From assembly GCA_010015655.1 (NCBI GenBank), contig ML976753.1, positions 37,889 to 101,888 on the forward strand: a stretch of 64,000 bases of DNA, given 5' to 3'. Position numbers and translations under genes: made by a program. Shown piece by piece: positions 11,554 through 21,159 of this stretch. How positions within the stretch are numbered: position 1 is the first letter of the stretch; the number at the start of each line of letters is the position of its first letter. Under the pieces are notes generated by a model. It did no database searches, was not told where the DNA came from, and saw nothing but the letters and a program-made list of their open reading frames with translations. Origin of the DNA: Bimuria novae-zelandiae CBS 107.79. Taxonomy: Eukaryota; Ascomycota; Dothideomycetes; Pleosporales; Didymosphaeriaceae.

Positions 11554-11695
11554 TGTGACGGTTCAGTATAGAAGCTTGGGCCACCCGCGTACGTGCGACC
11601 CGTGCACGTGATCCACGTGATCCACAGTATATAGCTCTATAGAGTAGCTTCTCAATCAAAACAACGATTGCCTCAATACTCTTTTTCGACATCAC
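11554..11695 (+). mobile_element. Solo LTR (copy 1), with 5 bp target duplication GCATC
   Basis: A 142 bp unit begins TGTGACGG and ends GACATCACA (TG...CA), directly flanked by GCATC at 11549-11553 and GCATC at 11696-11700. It is nearly identical, in reverse orientation, to 52377-52509. TG...CA ends, a 5 bp duplication and no internal coding region are what a solo LTR left by LTR-LTR recombination shows. It contains a tandem duplication CACGTGATC CACGTGATC absent from copy 2. A short nonautonomous element is the alternative. Confidence 0.85.
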
Positions 11696-11700
11696 AGCAT

Positions 11701-12547
11701 CAGCAAGGGTCAAGGACAGCACGCAAACAAGGGATACATAGGATATTACTACACGCTTCATACTTCGTTTTACCATTCTTACGATAGGAGAACTCCGCAC
11801 TACTTTCAGGACTATTCTTCGGCACTGCCTTGATCCTGTCTCTAGGTTCTTCGAGAGGCTGTGGGCACTCTTAGCTCTAATCTTCGTTGATTTAATCCGT
11901 GGGTTTTGAGTATGCCATGATATTGTCTGAGCGCATGAACAAGTTCATAGGAAATTCGATCCAATTCACTTAAAAATAGCACGGCATTGTCTTTTGACAT
12001 TAATGCAGGTTGCAACTTCCTGTTAGGCAGTGCGTAAATTGGGGTACATTTCGTAGAACAAATGACAGTAACACGCTATGGCCCTGTCTCGCGCACGCTG
12101 GTAAGAAGTTGTGAGGCAGTACTTGATGCACACGGCGTATGCAAGCTATTCTACTAACCGAATAATTCGAGAAGCAGCTCATTGTGGCGGTTTCGCAAGC
12201 CCTCTTCAAATGACGATAATATAGTATTCAGTAAGCAAGCATCAAACTATACAGGAGAAATAGAGCAAGGTTCGCATTTGCTCTTGCCATTAGGGTTGGC
12301 AAGAATGACGTGGTAATCTTCAAATTCCTATTTCGGGTACACTAACGCCGTGACACACACACACTCTCTCTCTCTTTCTCTCTCGACATTTCGCAAGTCA
12401 ATTTTGTCAACAGGCACCACATGCAATAGGACCCAAGATAGTAGATGCGTATGTATAGAGATGGATTGACTGAATAATTGAACGCCGAACAATGCATGCT
12501 ATGTTACATTATATTTAGCACAGGAGATTGCAGTTCATGCGACGATC
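11701..12547. other. Intergenic with a dinucleotide microsatellite
   Basis: About 850 bases downstream of the small secreted protein gene. The only structure seen is a (CA)n-(CT)n tract near 12353-12386. No gene supported. Confidence 0.45.
12353..12386. repeat. CA/CT dinucleotide microsatellite
   Basis: ACACACACAC is followed by CTCTCTCTCT and TTTCTCTCTC, a compound simple repeat of about 34 bases. Confidence 0.85.
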
Positions 12548-13097
12548 TCATGCGATGGTCGACACCTCGGTAGGTGTGACATCAAACTCCTGCTCCGGGG
12601 CTATGAACTGGTTGTAGATGGCCTTGTGCGATCCAGTGAAATTGTATGCAGGCCTGAGGCACTATGTTAGCGCTGAATTTCTAATACCCGGTTCTTCTTG
12701 GGACGTACCTTCCAGTGGGCTCATAAGCGGCAAGCTCAAAGCTCAGGACGATATCTTCAGGCGATCCGCTCGTCGAATTCTCCCTCGAGCTGAACTTGGC
12801 AGAAATTCCGTTGTTGACGCCTTCGAGGATGCGGCAGTTTTCGAAGTAGTTGCTGAAGTCCTCGCGGTAATATCCGTTTTCGTCGCCGCTGCAGTAGGCC
12901 TTCGCGCCGAGGATTTGGCCTTCGACTGTAGGCACGCTCACGTTGAAATTGTAGTAGCATCCCCCCCGGGCGCAGCCCGCTGACCATCCGGAGACGTGCC
13001 ATGTCCAGTTTTCGGGGATTTCCATCTGGCGGGTTTGTAGGACGGGCGAAGCCAGTGCGCTGGCTGAAAGGGCGAGGAGCGTCATAAAAGAGACCAT
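12548..13097 (-). CDS. Small secreted protein, effector-like
   Basis: Two exons, 13097-12709 and 12653-12548, give 164 residues. The 55 bp intron (GTACGT donor, GCTAACAT branch) joins EPTG to a C-terminal segment ending TEVSTIA; without it the frame would stop early at 12681. A signal peptide is clear (MVSFMTLLALSASALA, then SPVLQTRQ, whose Thr-Arg may be a processing site). The mature part has four Cys residues (two in GCARGGC, then YCSG and NCR), enough for two disulfides, and is rich in aromatic residues. Size, secretion and isolation beside a mobile-element remnant fit a host- or environment-facing small secreted protein. No known domain recognised. Confidence 0.75.
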
Positions 13098-14155
13098 CTT
13101 GAACTGAGCGATTGGGTTTGTTCGGAGAAAGCGGTTGTGTGAGCGTGAGAGTGGTTACTGAGCGGATGTCTTGAGTGACTGATGTAGTGTTTAGCACAGC
13201 AGGATCTCCTGAGCTGTTTATATCATGTCTAGAAACGGTCCGAATCATATGGCAAACTATTGAAGTCCCAGTGCACGTCATATGAGGAGACCCGAGTAGT
13301 CTTGGTCGGCGTTTTCTGGAGCGATCTGCACCCAGAAATTATCGGATACAGGGTGCCGCCCTAAACGAGCCCCACCGGCCTTTCCCTGCGTGGCGCAGCC
13401 CCCCTGCTAAACCCCCTTCCATTACTTTAAAATAAGTCATATTTTTCCGATGCAACGGCAGTGGCGCTCTGCCGAAATCCCGCTCGCCTCAAGTATGTAC
13501 GTAGGGCTTCGCTCTGCGTTTTCGCGCACGGAAGGATCGGGAAGGTGTGGACGATGTTGAGGCTGCTACGTCATGCCTGGGTCCTGGATCACCAAATCGA
13601 TATTGTTCTTCAGTATTGAGTCATGCGATCCTTAATCGAAGCCAAAGATAGGCATTGAACCGCAGCATTAAGGTCAAATCCAAAATTTCTGTACGCGAAG
13701 ACGACATCTCGCGCATCTGGAGGGATTGTCACTCCTCCGCTCGCAGCATTCAAAATCCGATAACGATACTAGCAAGGCCGCCTGCTTGGCAGGTGAAAAA
13801 CCCAAAGGCTAGCAGAGCGATCGTGGACCGTTTAACAATTAAACTCATTAGAGTAGCATACAAGTTCCTTCGCGTGCACTCACATGCAGGTATCGTTCAA
13901 CAGCAACAGAAGGTGTGGAGGGGAAACATACATCTAAATCTGTACCATGTTAGCCCGATGTTTTGGAATTTGGTGCATGGAAAGACATTTTCTTTGTCTC
14001 GTCAAAGAATGGTTCGTGCGATGTCAGTTTGCGTCGAGGCTTTGTTCAAGCTGTCGCGAGGAGCAAAGATCGCGACCACCCACATTTCTGCCATAACTCA
14101 AATCGCACCCTTCCATTGTTGAACTGTCTGAAGCACACTTTATTGCATCTGCTCT
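13098..14155. other. Intergenic
   Basis: About 1.06 kb between the divergent small secreted protein gene and the kinase-like pseudogene. A 155-codon frame at 13655-14122 has no motif and no plausible promoter context; not called. Nothing else seen. Confidence 0.45.
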
Positions 14156-16267
14156 ATGCCACCCAAAAGAGGTTAATCATTCAAGTAACGGGTATGGTGA
14201 TCAGTACTAACAACTCGAAGCTTTTAGACGTATCCGCGACGAGGCTGGTGTCGACGACATACCAGCACCAGTCCCCCAAGATGAGCCTGAGTCTCAGCAG
14301 GAGTCCTCCTCACCAAGCCCTCTGATCATGAATGATGACCTGCCAGATTTAGCTCCCCGCAATCCAGATCAGTACCCGTTTTCATTCTGGCCACCGCTTC
14401 CTTGGCCAGATGATCATGCCAGAGACGACTTAGCAGAGCTCCCACACAAGTGGCAAGCAGCTAATGCCCCACCAACAGCCAGCGGAGCTCGAAACGATTG
14501 GGAAGCAGAAAGAGATGCCGTGCGACAGGAATGGAACAATGCAGGAATACTTAGCGAAGAGTTCGCGAGCAGATGGGTTGGGGCTGGGTTTATAGGCCAA
14601 GGAGTTCACGGCAGCGCTGGACTCTGGGTAAATGTAGATGATGACAATGTCGTGACAGATGTAAGTTGTGTTCATCGTTCGTAGCATGCATTCCGATCTA
14701 ATCCACAGCGATAGCGAATGGTGGCTAAGGACACTACCGCCTCAGATTTAAGTTGACGAGATCCAATCCAATGACGCAGTCAGTTGCCCAAAGAAATCTA
14801 CATCCATCGGAAGATTGAGGAGTCGCGTCGAGACAGTACCAACAGCGGCGTGTCGCATCGAAGTCTGGCCCGATATAGAGGGGCGTCGATTAATGATGGG
14901 GAGCCAGAGATACAGGATATATCTTGATTTATACGAGTTCGGCGACCTCAATAAAGCGTTCGAAAAACTGAGTACTGAGCTCGAAGGGAAAACTTGGAAG
15001 GACGAGGAATACCGCGACAGGGGCTTACCTGAAGCTTTCCGCTGGTATGTCTTCCAAGAACTTCTGGATGCTTGCCTGGTATTCGAGCAAGGTACACGAG
15101 GCAGTGAAGCCAGGCCAGGGTGGCTTCCTATTGTTCATAACGATCTACACGTATCCAATATCTTCCTGGAAAAATCAACCGAAGAAGATGAGTTCGACCG
15201 GAAGGCATGCAAATTTTCGCGTAGTGATGGCTAATGTACTCAATGGCCTAGAATCGTAGCCGTAGATCTTGGTGAAGTAAGGAAACCAACTAGAGTATTG
15301 CGCAATCATGGCTAAATTGAGAAGGCTTTCACCGAACTTGGAGCCGGCGTACCTGGTGATCTGCTAACGTCGGATAATCCGTATTGTTACAGATACGCGG
15401 ACCCGAATGACTGGTACGGCAACCCTTATGTACGTCTCTTGGAAACAAATATTTTTACACGAGCTAAATTAGCACAGGAGCAACACACTGGCTGCAAGTT
15501 GGACCACAAGATCACCACCAAGACCGATAGTAAGTGAAGCTTGCACACGATTGGGTCTGCACAAGTGCACAACACCCTGAGAATTTTAATTTTTTTACCA
15601 GACATGGTCCTTCATGAGTACCCAAACTGACTTTTCCTAATTTAAATCTAGTTTGGTATATTGGCGCCATCATGTTCATATTAATCACCACGACCGGTTA
15701 CTACCCTGTCTTCGACGATAACCGAGACAAAGATTACAACGAAATCGACCATAAGCGCTACGTATCTCGATTCCATGGACTCTGTCCGAGCGTGACTTGA
15801 TGTTTGGGAAAAGGTGTCCGACGAGTCGGGCTCATTCAAAGAGGCTAAGAAATACTGTAACTGCTTGTCTGCAAATGGACCCACGGGATAGGCTAGCATT
15901 GGCTTCCGTAAGGGACAAAGTGGCAAAATATAGGGCGGATTTCTTGCAAGGGAGGCTCGAAATACAGCCGGACTTGACACGATCAGTTGACCTAACTCTG
16001 AACGCTGAACAATTTCAAGCTAGCGAGATTGGGAACAAGCATCGTACAAGCAATGAATAAGAGGCAGCTGAGAAGAAAGGGGAGGCACCTGTAGACTTAC
16101 AAGAGGGAGTTTCGGAGCACGACGAGGACGAAGTGGTGGACGAGGATCAAGAGGAGATACGTGAAGGTTCGAAGCTGGCAGCTTCAGAGGTTGCAGAGAG
16201 AGGACCAAGCGCAGGCAGAGAGGAGCCAGAAGTAGACAGATCTTCCAACATGGATATGATGAAGTGA
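14156..16267 (+). pseudogene. Decayed protein-kinase-like gene (multiple stops and frameshifts)
   Basis: Splice-consistent pieces read as one kinase-like protein: start MPPKR (14156-14171), intron 14172-14220, N-terminal exon 14221-14660, intron 14661-14714, then VAKD (the beta-3 Lys), PKEIYIHRKIE (alpha-C), YRIYLDLYEFGDL, the catalytic loop HNDLHVSN, VDLGE in place of DFG, AQEQ in place of APEQ, and DIWYIGAIMF (alpha-F). Lesions: TGA at 14754-14756 and 14772-14774, both at probable Trp codons; a frameshift at the G run 14880-14883; TAA at 15232-15234; frameshifts near 15797 and 15841-15846; and TAA at 16058-16060 before an in-frame acidic tail ending at 16267. Non-functional unless the assembly is wrong. 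Confidence 0.75.
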
Positions 16268-16395
16268 GAGAAGATATTGGGAAACATGTTCGCACGATAA
16301 TCCATATGCAATAGCTACACTCTCGAAGTTCTCAGGCACAGAATGTTTTCATGTATTTTCTGTAAATCTATCGTCAACCACAGTGTTCTCATGCC

Positions 16396-17250
16396 TTACA
16401 CCCTTCCGGTACTTCCCGTAATACCCCCATCGACTATAATCTTCTGCCCGGTGATATATCTGTACTCGTCAATAAGTCGCTCGCCCTTGGTATGAGCCTT
16501 AACGTACCTACTCTCGTCACTCACCAAAAACAACGCCGCATTCGCGACGTCCCACGCATCTCCCATCCTTCCCATTGGTACCTGTCGCTCCCGCTCCTCT
16601 CTAAATCCTTGGTAATCCTTCCCATACCTTTCTGCAAGGCTCTTCGTATAAGGCGTATCCATCAACCCGGGCACAACAGTATTCAGTCGGATGTTCTTGT
16701 CTGCATACATGACTGCTGTAGCTTTGACGAACTGCATGATTGCCGCTTTCGTCGTATTGTAGGCGATTTGAGGCTTTCCAATGTACCGCATGCCTGCGAT
16801 GGAAGAAATGCACACGATTGCTCCGCCTGTCGATTGCTTCTCCATGACTGGTAATACGTGATGACATGCCAGGTACACACTCTTCAGGTTGATATCCATC
16901 TGTGCATCCCATACTTCCTCCACCATCGTTGCTGGATCCCCCGGTTGCGACTGACCCACATTACATAACAGGATATCAATTCGTTTGTGCTTCTTCAGGC
17001 AGGCATCTATCAGTGCTTTAACAGACGTGGAGTCCGTCGCGTCTGTTGAGATGATGTCGCAAATCCCACCTTTTTCGTGTATCGTCTGGCTTGTCTTCGT
17101 CGTAGACGCGAGGGTGCGATTTCCACCAAAAATTCTGGCTCCTTGTCTTGCAAAATGTACTGCACATGCGGCGCCGATGCCCCAGCCTTCAGTTCCTGTC
17201 TGGCCCAGTCCGATCACCAGAGCCACTTTTCCTTTGAGATCGAGCATCAT
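16396..17250 (-). CDS. Short-chain dehydrogenase/reductase (classical SDR)
   Basis: Two exons, 17250-16508 and 16459-16396, give 268 residues. The 48 bp intron (GTACGT...TACAG) is in frame and without a stop, so it would be missed by an ORF caller; removing it restores the standard SDR end SDESRYITGQ...VDGG. Seen: Rossmann region VALVIGLGQTG with GWGIG, the active-site Ser in CISSIAG, and the YNTTK catalytic pair. SDRs use NAD(P)H to interconvert alcohols and ketones. The start faces the start of the IlvD/EDD dehydratase gene with 195 bp between, which suggests co-regulation and an aldose or sugar-acid dehydrogenase role; the substrate is inference. Confidence 0.9.
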   Translation of the reverse strand: MMLDLKGKVALVIGLGQTGTEGWGIGAACAVHFARQGARIFGGNRTLASTTKTSQTIHEKGGICDIISTDATDSTSVKALIDACLKKHKRIDILLCNVGQSQPGDPATMVEEVWDAQMDINLKSVYLACHHVLPVMEKQSTGGAIVCISSIAGMRYIGKPQIAYNTTKAAIMQFVKATAVMYADKNIRLNTVVPGLMDTPYTKSLAERYGKDYQGFREERERQVPMGRMGDAWDVANAALFLVSDESRYVKAHTKGERLIDEYRYITGQKIIVDGGITGSTGRV

Positions 17251-17445
17251 AGTAGGTGCAAAATTGGGACGGTGTTTCTACGATGGTAGATGCATCTGCG
17301 TGGGCTCCAACCAATTCCGGCCTAGCAAACGATGTCGTTATTGCGGAGCCTCCTTACCCCACCATGCATCTGAAAGCAAGCATAATGCGCCATACATGAC
17401 TCGTCCGGGAGATGTACCTCCAATTCACCACCACAGCAAACGATC
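17251..17445. promoter_or_regulatory. Shared promoter between divergent SDR and dehydratase genes
   Basis: 195 bases lie between the two divergent start codons and must hold both core promoters and leaders. I cannot point to a specific operator; the inference of a bidirectional promoter rests on spacing and on the plausible common pathway. Confidence 0.55.
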
Positions 17446-19350
17446 ATGGCGGATTCAAACCAGCAGCACCCAAACTCTGACTACGACCTTAACGCACCCA
17501 TACCTGGCGACGCACCTGGCCTTCGTCAGGGTCTAACGTCATATGGGGATGCCCACTTCTCGCTCTTCCTACGCAAGGTCTTCATCAAAGCACTCGGATA
17601 CAGTGAAGATGCATTATCGCGACCCATCATCGGCATTGTCAACACGTACTCCAGCTTTAACCCATGTCATGCCAACATTCCACAGTTGATAGAAGCCACG
17701 AAAAGGGGCATACAGCTGAGTGGTGGTCTTGCAATTGACTTCCCGACCATCAGCTTGCACGAGAGCTTTGCAAGCCCCACAAGCATGTTTTTAAGGAACT
17801 TGATGAGTATGGATACAGAGGAGATGGTGAGGGCACAGCCGTGTGATGCCGTCGTCTTGATTGGAGGTAAGGGGTTTACAGTACCTAGTATGATTTGAGA
17901 TTGATAACGACTTAAGGTTGTGATAAAACTACACCTGCCCAGTTGATGGGAGGAATATCTGCGAATAAGCCGATCGTGCATTTAGTCACCGGCCCGATGA
18001 TGCCCGGGAGCCATCGAGGTGTGCGACTTGGTGCTTGTACTGATTGCAGAAACAATTGGGCTAGTTTTCGCGCCGGCACCATGGACGTCGAAGACATTTC
18101 CGCCATCAACGACGAATTGGCTCCGACAGTAAGTGAAACTGTGTTTCGAGGTACAACGACGTTGACCCAGTCAGGCTGGCACTTGTGGCGTGATGGGCAC
18201 AGCAAGCACAATGGCTTGCATCCTCGTGGCCTTGGGCATGATGCCTATCAAGGGTGCCACAGCACCAGCTGTCTCATCAGCCCGATTAAGGATCGCTGAA
18301 GACACCGGAAAACTCGCGGTACAAGCAGCCGCGACGAAGCTTGCGCCGCAGCAAGTTCTCACGCGAGAATCGTTCTTGAACGCGATCACAGTGCTGCAGG
18401 CAATTGGCGGTTCGACCAACGCTGTCGTGCACCTTTTGGCCATCATCGGGCGTCATCCAGAAGTCGCGGGGACCATCAATCTTGACACTTTCGACGAGAT
18501 CGGCCGGAGGACACCACTATTGGTGGATCTCAAACCAAGCGGAGATAATTATATGACGGACTTCCACAATAGCGACGGTATGCTAGCGTTGCTGCACGAG
18601 CTGAAGCCTCTCCTGTACCTAGATACCAGGACAGTTTCAGGGAAAACACTCGGCGAGGAGATCGCTTCCGCACCTCGGATACCTGTACCGCGCAACAGCC
18701 CAGTAAACTGCCTTCATCCGCTGGACGAACCGCTGTATCCTGCATCCTCTCTGGTTGTGCTCAAGGGGAATTTGGCACCTGGCGGTGCAGTCATGAAAGC
18801 CAGCGCCTCGAAAGATCGTAGATTGTTGCAACACAAGGGTAAAGCAGTAGTTTTTGCAAACTCTGCAGATCTTGCGCAGAGAATTGACGATCCAGCATTG
18901 GAAGTTGACGAGGATAGTATCTTGGTGCTACAAAATATCGGTCCCGTTGGGAATCCTGGAATGCCGGAAGCAGGGCTGATACCTATTCCGCGCAAGCTCG
19001 CAGAGCAAGGAGTACAGGACATGCTGCGATTGTCGGATGGAAGAATGAGCGGCACAGCTGGTGGAACGATTGTCCTGCACATATCGCCAGAGTCTGCAGA
19101 CCCGGAGTCAGTCCTGGGCATCGTGAAAACTGGCGACGCCATCGAGTGCGACGTCGAGGAAAGAATTCTGCAACTCTGTGTTCCCGAGGAGGTGATAAGA
19201 CGGCGAATTGAAACGAGAAAAGCAGAGCCTAAGGCGATTGGCAAAGCGGCCCAGGAGCACACCAGGGGCTATCGGGGGTTGTATATGCGATCCGTGAACC
19301 AGGCGAACCAAGGAGCGGACTTTGGCTTTCTAACGGCTGCGGGACCCTAG
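17446..19350 (+). CDS. IlvD/EDD-family dehydratase (sugar-acid or dihydroxyacid dehydratase)
   Basis: Three exons, 17446-17866, 17917-18128 and 18175-19350, give 602 residues; introns are 50 and 46 bp. The family uses an Fe-S cluster and Mg to remove water from 2,3-dihydroxy acids (ILV3 in valine/isoleucine synthesis) or sugar acids such as arabonate, xylonate and 6-phosphogluconate. Cluster ligand regions are present: Cys142 in GGCDKTTPA, GACTDC, and Cys215 in AGTCGVMGTAS. No mitochondrial presequence is seen (the start is acidic and polar), unlike biosynthetic Ilv3, so a cytosolic sugar-acid dehydratase giving a 2-keto-3-deoxy acid is more likely. The neighbours (SDR, Ldh2 type) support this. 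Confidence 0.92.
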
Positions 19351-20040
19351 CAGCTAAGTTCCATTTGACATTGTATTAGTCCTGTGTGTTATCCCAGGAT
19401 AAGCAATACAGTGTCTGACTTACACCTGCTTTGTACCTGGCCGTCTGATTACAGTTCGTCTGAGGGAACAACTGTCCAGTTAGCTGCGCACAATTTTGTC
19501 CCTAACATTCATTTTAATTCTCTCCTTGGAGTCTTTCCCCAATTGACCGCGAGCCGCACTTTTCCATCAAGGCTTGCACATTTTGCTCCAGATCAATATC
19601 TGTTACCGCATGTAGGGCGACTGCGCGTCGCACCGGGCCAGTCAACGAGACGGATTTATCCCACCACTTGCGCGTGTCTGCCGCAATCGTGTTCCTGCGC
19701 GCGTTTCTGAAGCCTGTTACGTTCCGAGGCGCGCCGGGCGCTGGGAGTTGCGGGGAGTGAAAAGGTGGATCAGGGGGAATGCTCCGTATCACCACAAATT
19801 GCTCTAGCGGAATTAGTCCGCGCTAAACCCTGGGAATACCACCGCTGACTGCAAGCCGCCTCCTCAACACAACAGAACCCCGAACGGTGGAACCTTGTTG
19901 GACGTACCCCAAAGCAGTGACAATTTTCAGTCAACTATACCGGTAACTTATTCACTGTGCGGTTCAATCATCTAGTCAAGGTAGCTTCCATTACTCCCAC
20001 TGGCACCGTTCTGCCCAAGGCACTTACCCCCAGTTTCACC
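19351..20040. other. Intergenic between dehydratase and Ldh2-type gene
   Basis: About 690 bases. It begins with a copy of the dispersed CCCAGGATAAGCAATACA repeat; the remainder should include the Ldh2-type promoter. No gene supported. Confidence 0.5.
19376..19447 (+). repeat. Dispersed ~70 bp repeat, copy C
   Basis: Runs from TTAGTCCTGTGTGTTA through CCCAGGATAAGCAATACAG to CTTTGTACCTGGCCGTCTG. It matches 44869-44940 over its whole length with scattered substitutions, and shares the core with 10727-10834 and 50799-50828. Confidence 0.7.
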
Positions 20041-21120
20041 ATGACCGAACTCGCGACTGAGCAGAGACAATATGTTGCCGCGAAGGACGCTACAGCTTTT
20101 GTAGAAGCAGTGTTGGTCAGAAACGGCGTCACAGCTGAGAATGCCGCCATCGTTGCACGTTGCCTTGTTGCAGCTGATCTACGAGGCGTTGACACTCACG
20201 GGATGAACCGAATACCCTCATACATGGAACGCATACGGCAAGGCGTCTTGGACGGTCTCGCAACGCCAAAAGTGACTCAAATCACACCAGTCGTATCGCA
20301 AGTAGACGCACAGAACGGTTTCGGCTTCCTCGCTGCAGACGCAGGCATGGCTGCTGCCATCGAAGCCGCAAAAACGTACGGCATCGGAATGGCCAGTATC
20401 AGACACTCGAACCACTTCGGTATGAGCGCATGGATCGTGCAAAAAGCTATCGATGCCAACATGATGAGTTTGGTCTTTACCAACTCTAGCCCCGCTTTGC
20501 CTCCCTGGGGCGGGAAGGAAAAACTCCTTGGCGTATCTCCGATTGCTTGCGGTGCGCCTGGGAAAGATCACGCCTTCATTCTTGACATGGCTCCCTCTGT
20601 TGCAGCACGCGGCAAGATATACAAAGCGAAAAGACGGGGCGAGAAGATCCCATTGGACTGGGCGCTGGATAAGGACGGCAATCCCACCGATGACCCAGCA
20701 GCAGCCCTCGATGGCGGTGTAATGCTGCCTATGGGTGGTCCAAAGGGGTCCGGCTTGGCTATTATGATGGATGTGTTTTCCGGTGTATTGTCGGGCTCTG
20801 CATACGCAGGCCACGTTACTGGTCCGTACGATCCATCGAAACCATCTGATGCAGGCCACTTCCTGGTTGCTGTCAAACCAGATCTGTTTATGAGTCTGGA
20901 CGCTTTCAGAGAGCGGATGCAGTACCTCTATGATAGGACCGTGGGTGCGGAGAAGGCTACCGGCGTGGATCGCATTTACTTTCCGGGTGAGCTTGAACAG
21001 CTCGAGCAGGAACGCAGGGAGAAGTCTGGAATTCCATTAGTTCAAGCAGAGATTGATGCATTGAATGCAGAGTCACAAAAGGTCGGGGCGCCGCCTTTGG
21101 TGGTCAAAGGCTCTGTATAA
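20041..21120 (+). CDS. Malate/L-lactate dehydrogenase-like (Ldh2/YlbC family) oxidoreductase
   Basis: Single exon, 359 residues from the ATG in CACCATGAC; no ATG precedes it in the upstream-open frame. Family signatures: GVDTHGMNRIPSY near residue 48, SNHFGMSA, NSSPALPPWGG, LDMAPSVAARGKI and the Gly-rich PMGGPKGSGLAIMMD. The family is unrelated to classical malate dehydrogenase and reduces 2-keto acids with NAD(P)H (ureidoglycolate, 2,3-diketogulonate, sulfolactate or piperideine-2-carboxylate types). No targeting peptide. Position next to an SDR and an IlvD/EDD dehydratase suggests it handles a keto acid from sugar-acid breakdown, but the substrate is not readable. Confidence 0.9.
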   Translation: MTELATEQRQYVAAKDATAFVEAVLVRNGVTAENAAIVARCLVAADLRGVDTHGMNRIPSYMERIRQGVLDGLATPKVTQITPVVSQVDAQNGFGFLAADAGMAAAIEAAKTYGIGMASIRHSNHFGMSAWIVQKAIDANMMSLVFTNSSPALPPWGGKEKLLGVSPIACGAPGKDHAFILDMAPSVAARGKIYKAKRRGEKIPLDWALDKDGNPTDDPAAALDGGVMLPMGGPKGSGLAIMMDVFSGVLSGSAYAGHVTGPYDPSKPSDAGHFLVAVKPDLFMSLDAFRERMQYLYDRTVGAEKATGVDRIYFPGELEQLEQERREKSGIPLVQAEIDALNAESQKVGAPPLVVKGSV

Positions 21121-21159
21121 GATATTCTAGGGAAGCTGAAAATTCGTCATGGACCTCTT

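Noticed and set aside
11098..11571. 157-codon frame and overlapping frames
   Set aside because: They conflict with each other, and the last part runs into the solo LTR.
11411..11800. A 129-codon minus-strand frame similar to a + strand frame at 52314-52532
   Set aside because: The similarity is fully explained by the two copies of the solo LTR; it is not a protein family.
13655..14122. 155-codon open frame on the + strand
   Set aside because: No recognisable domain and no promoter or splice support.
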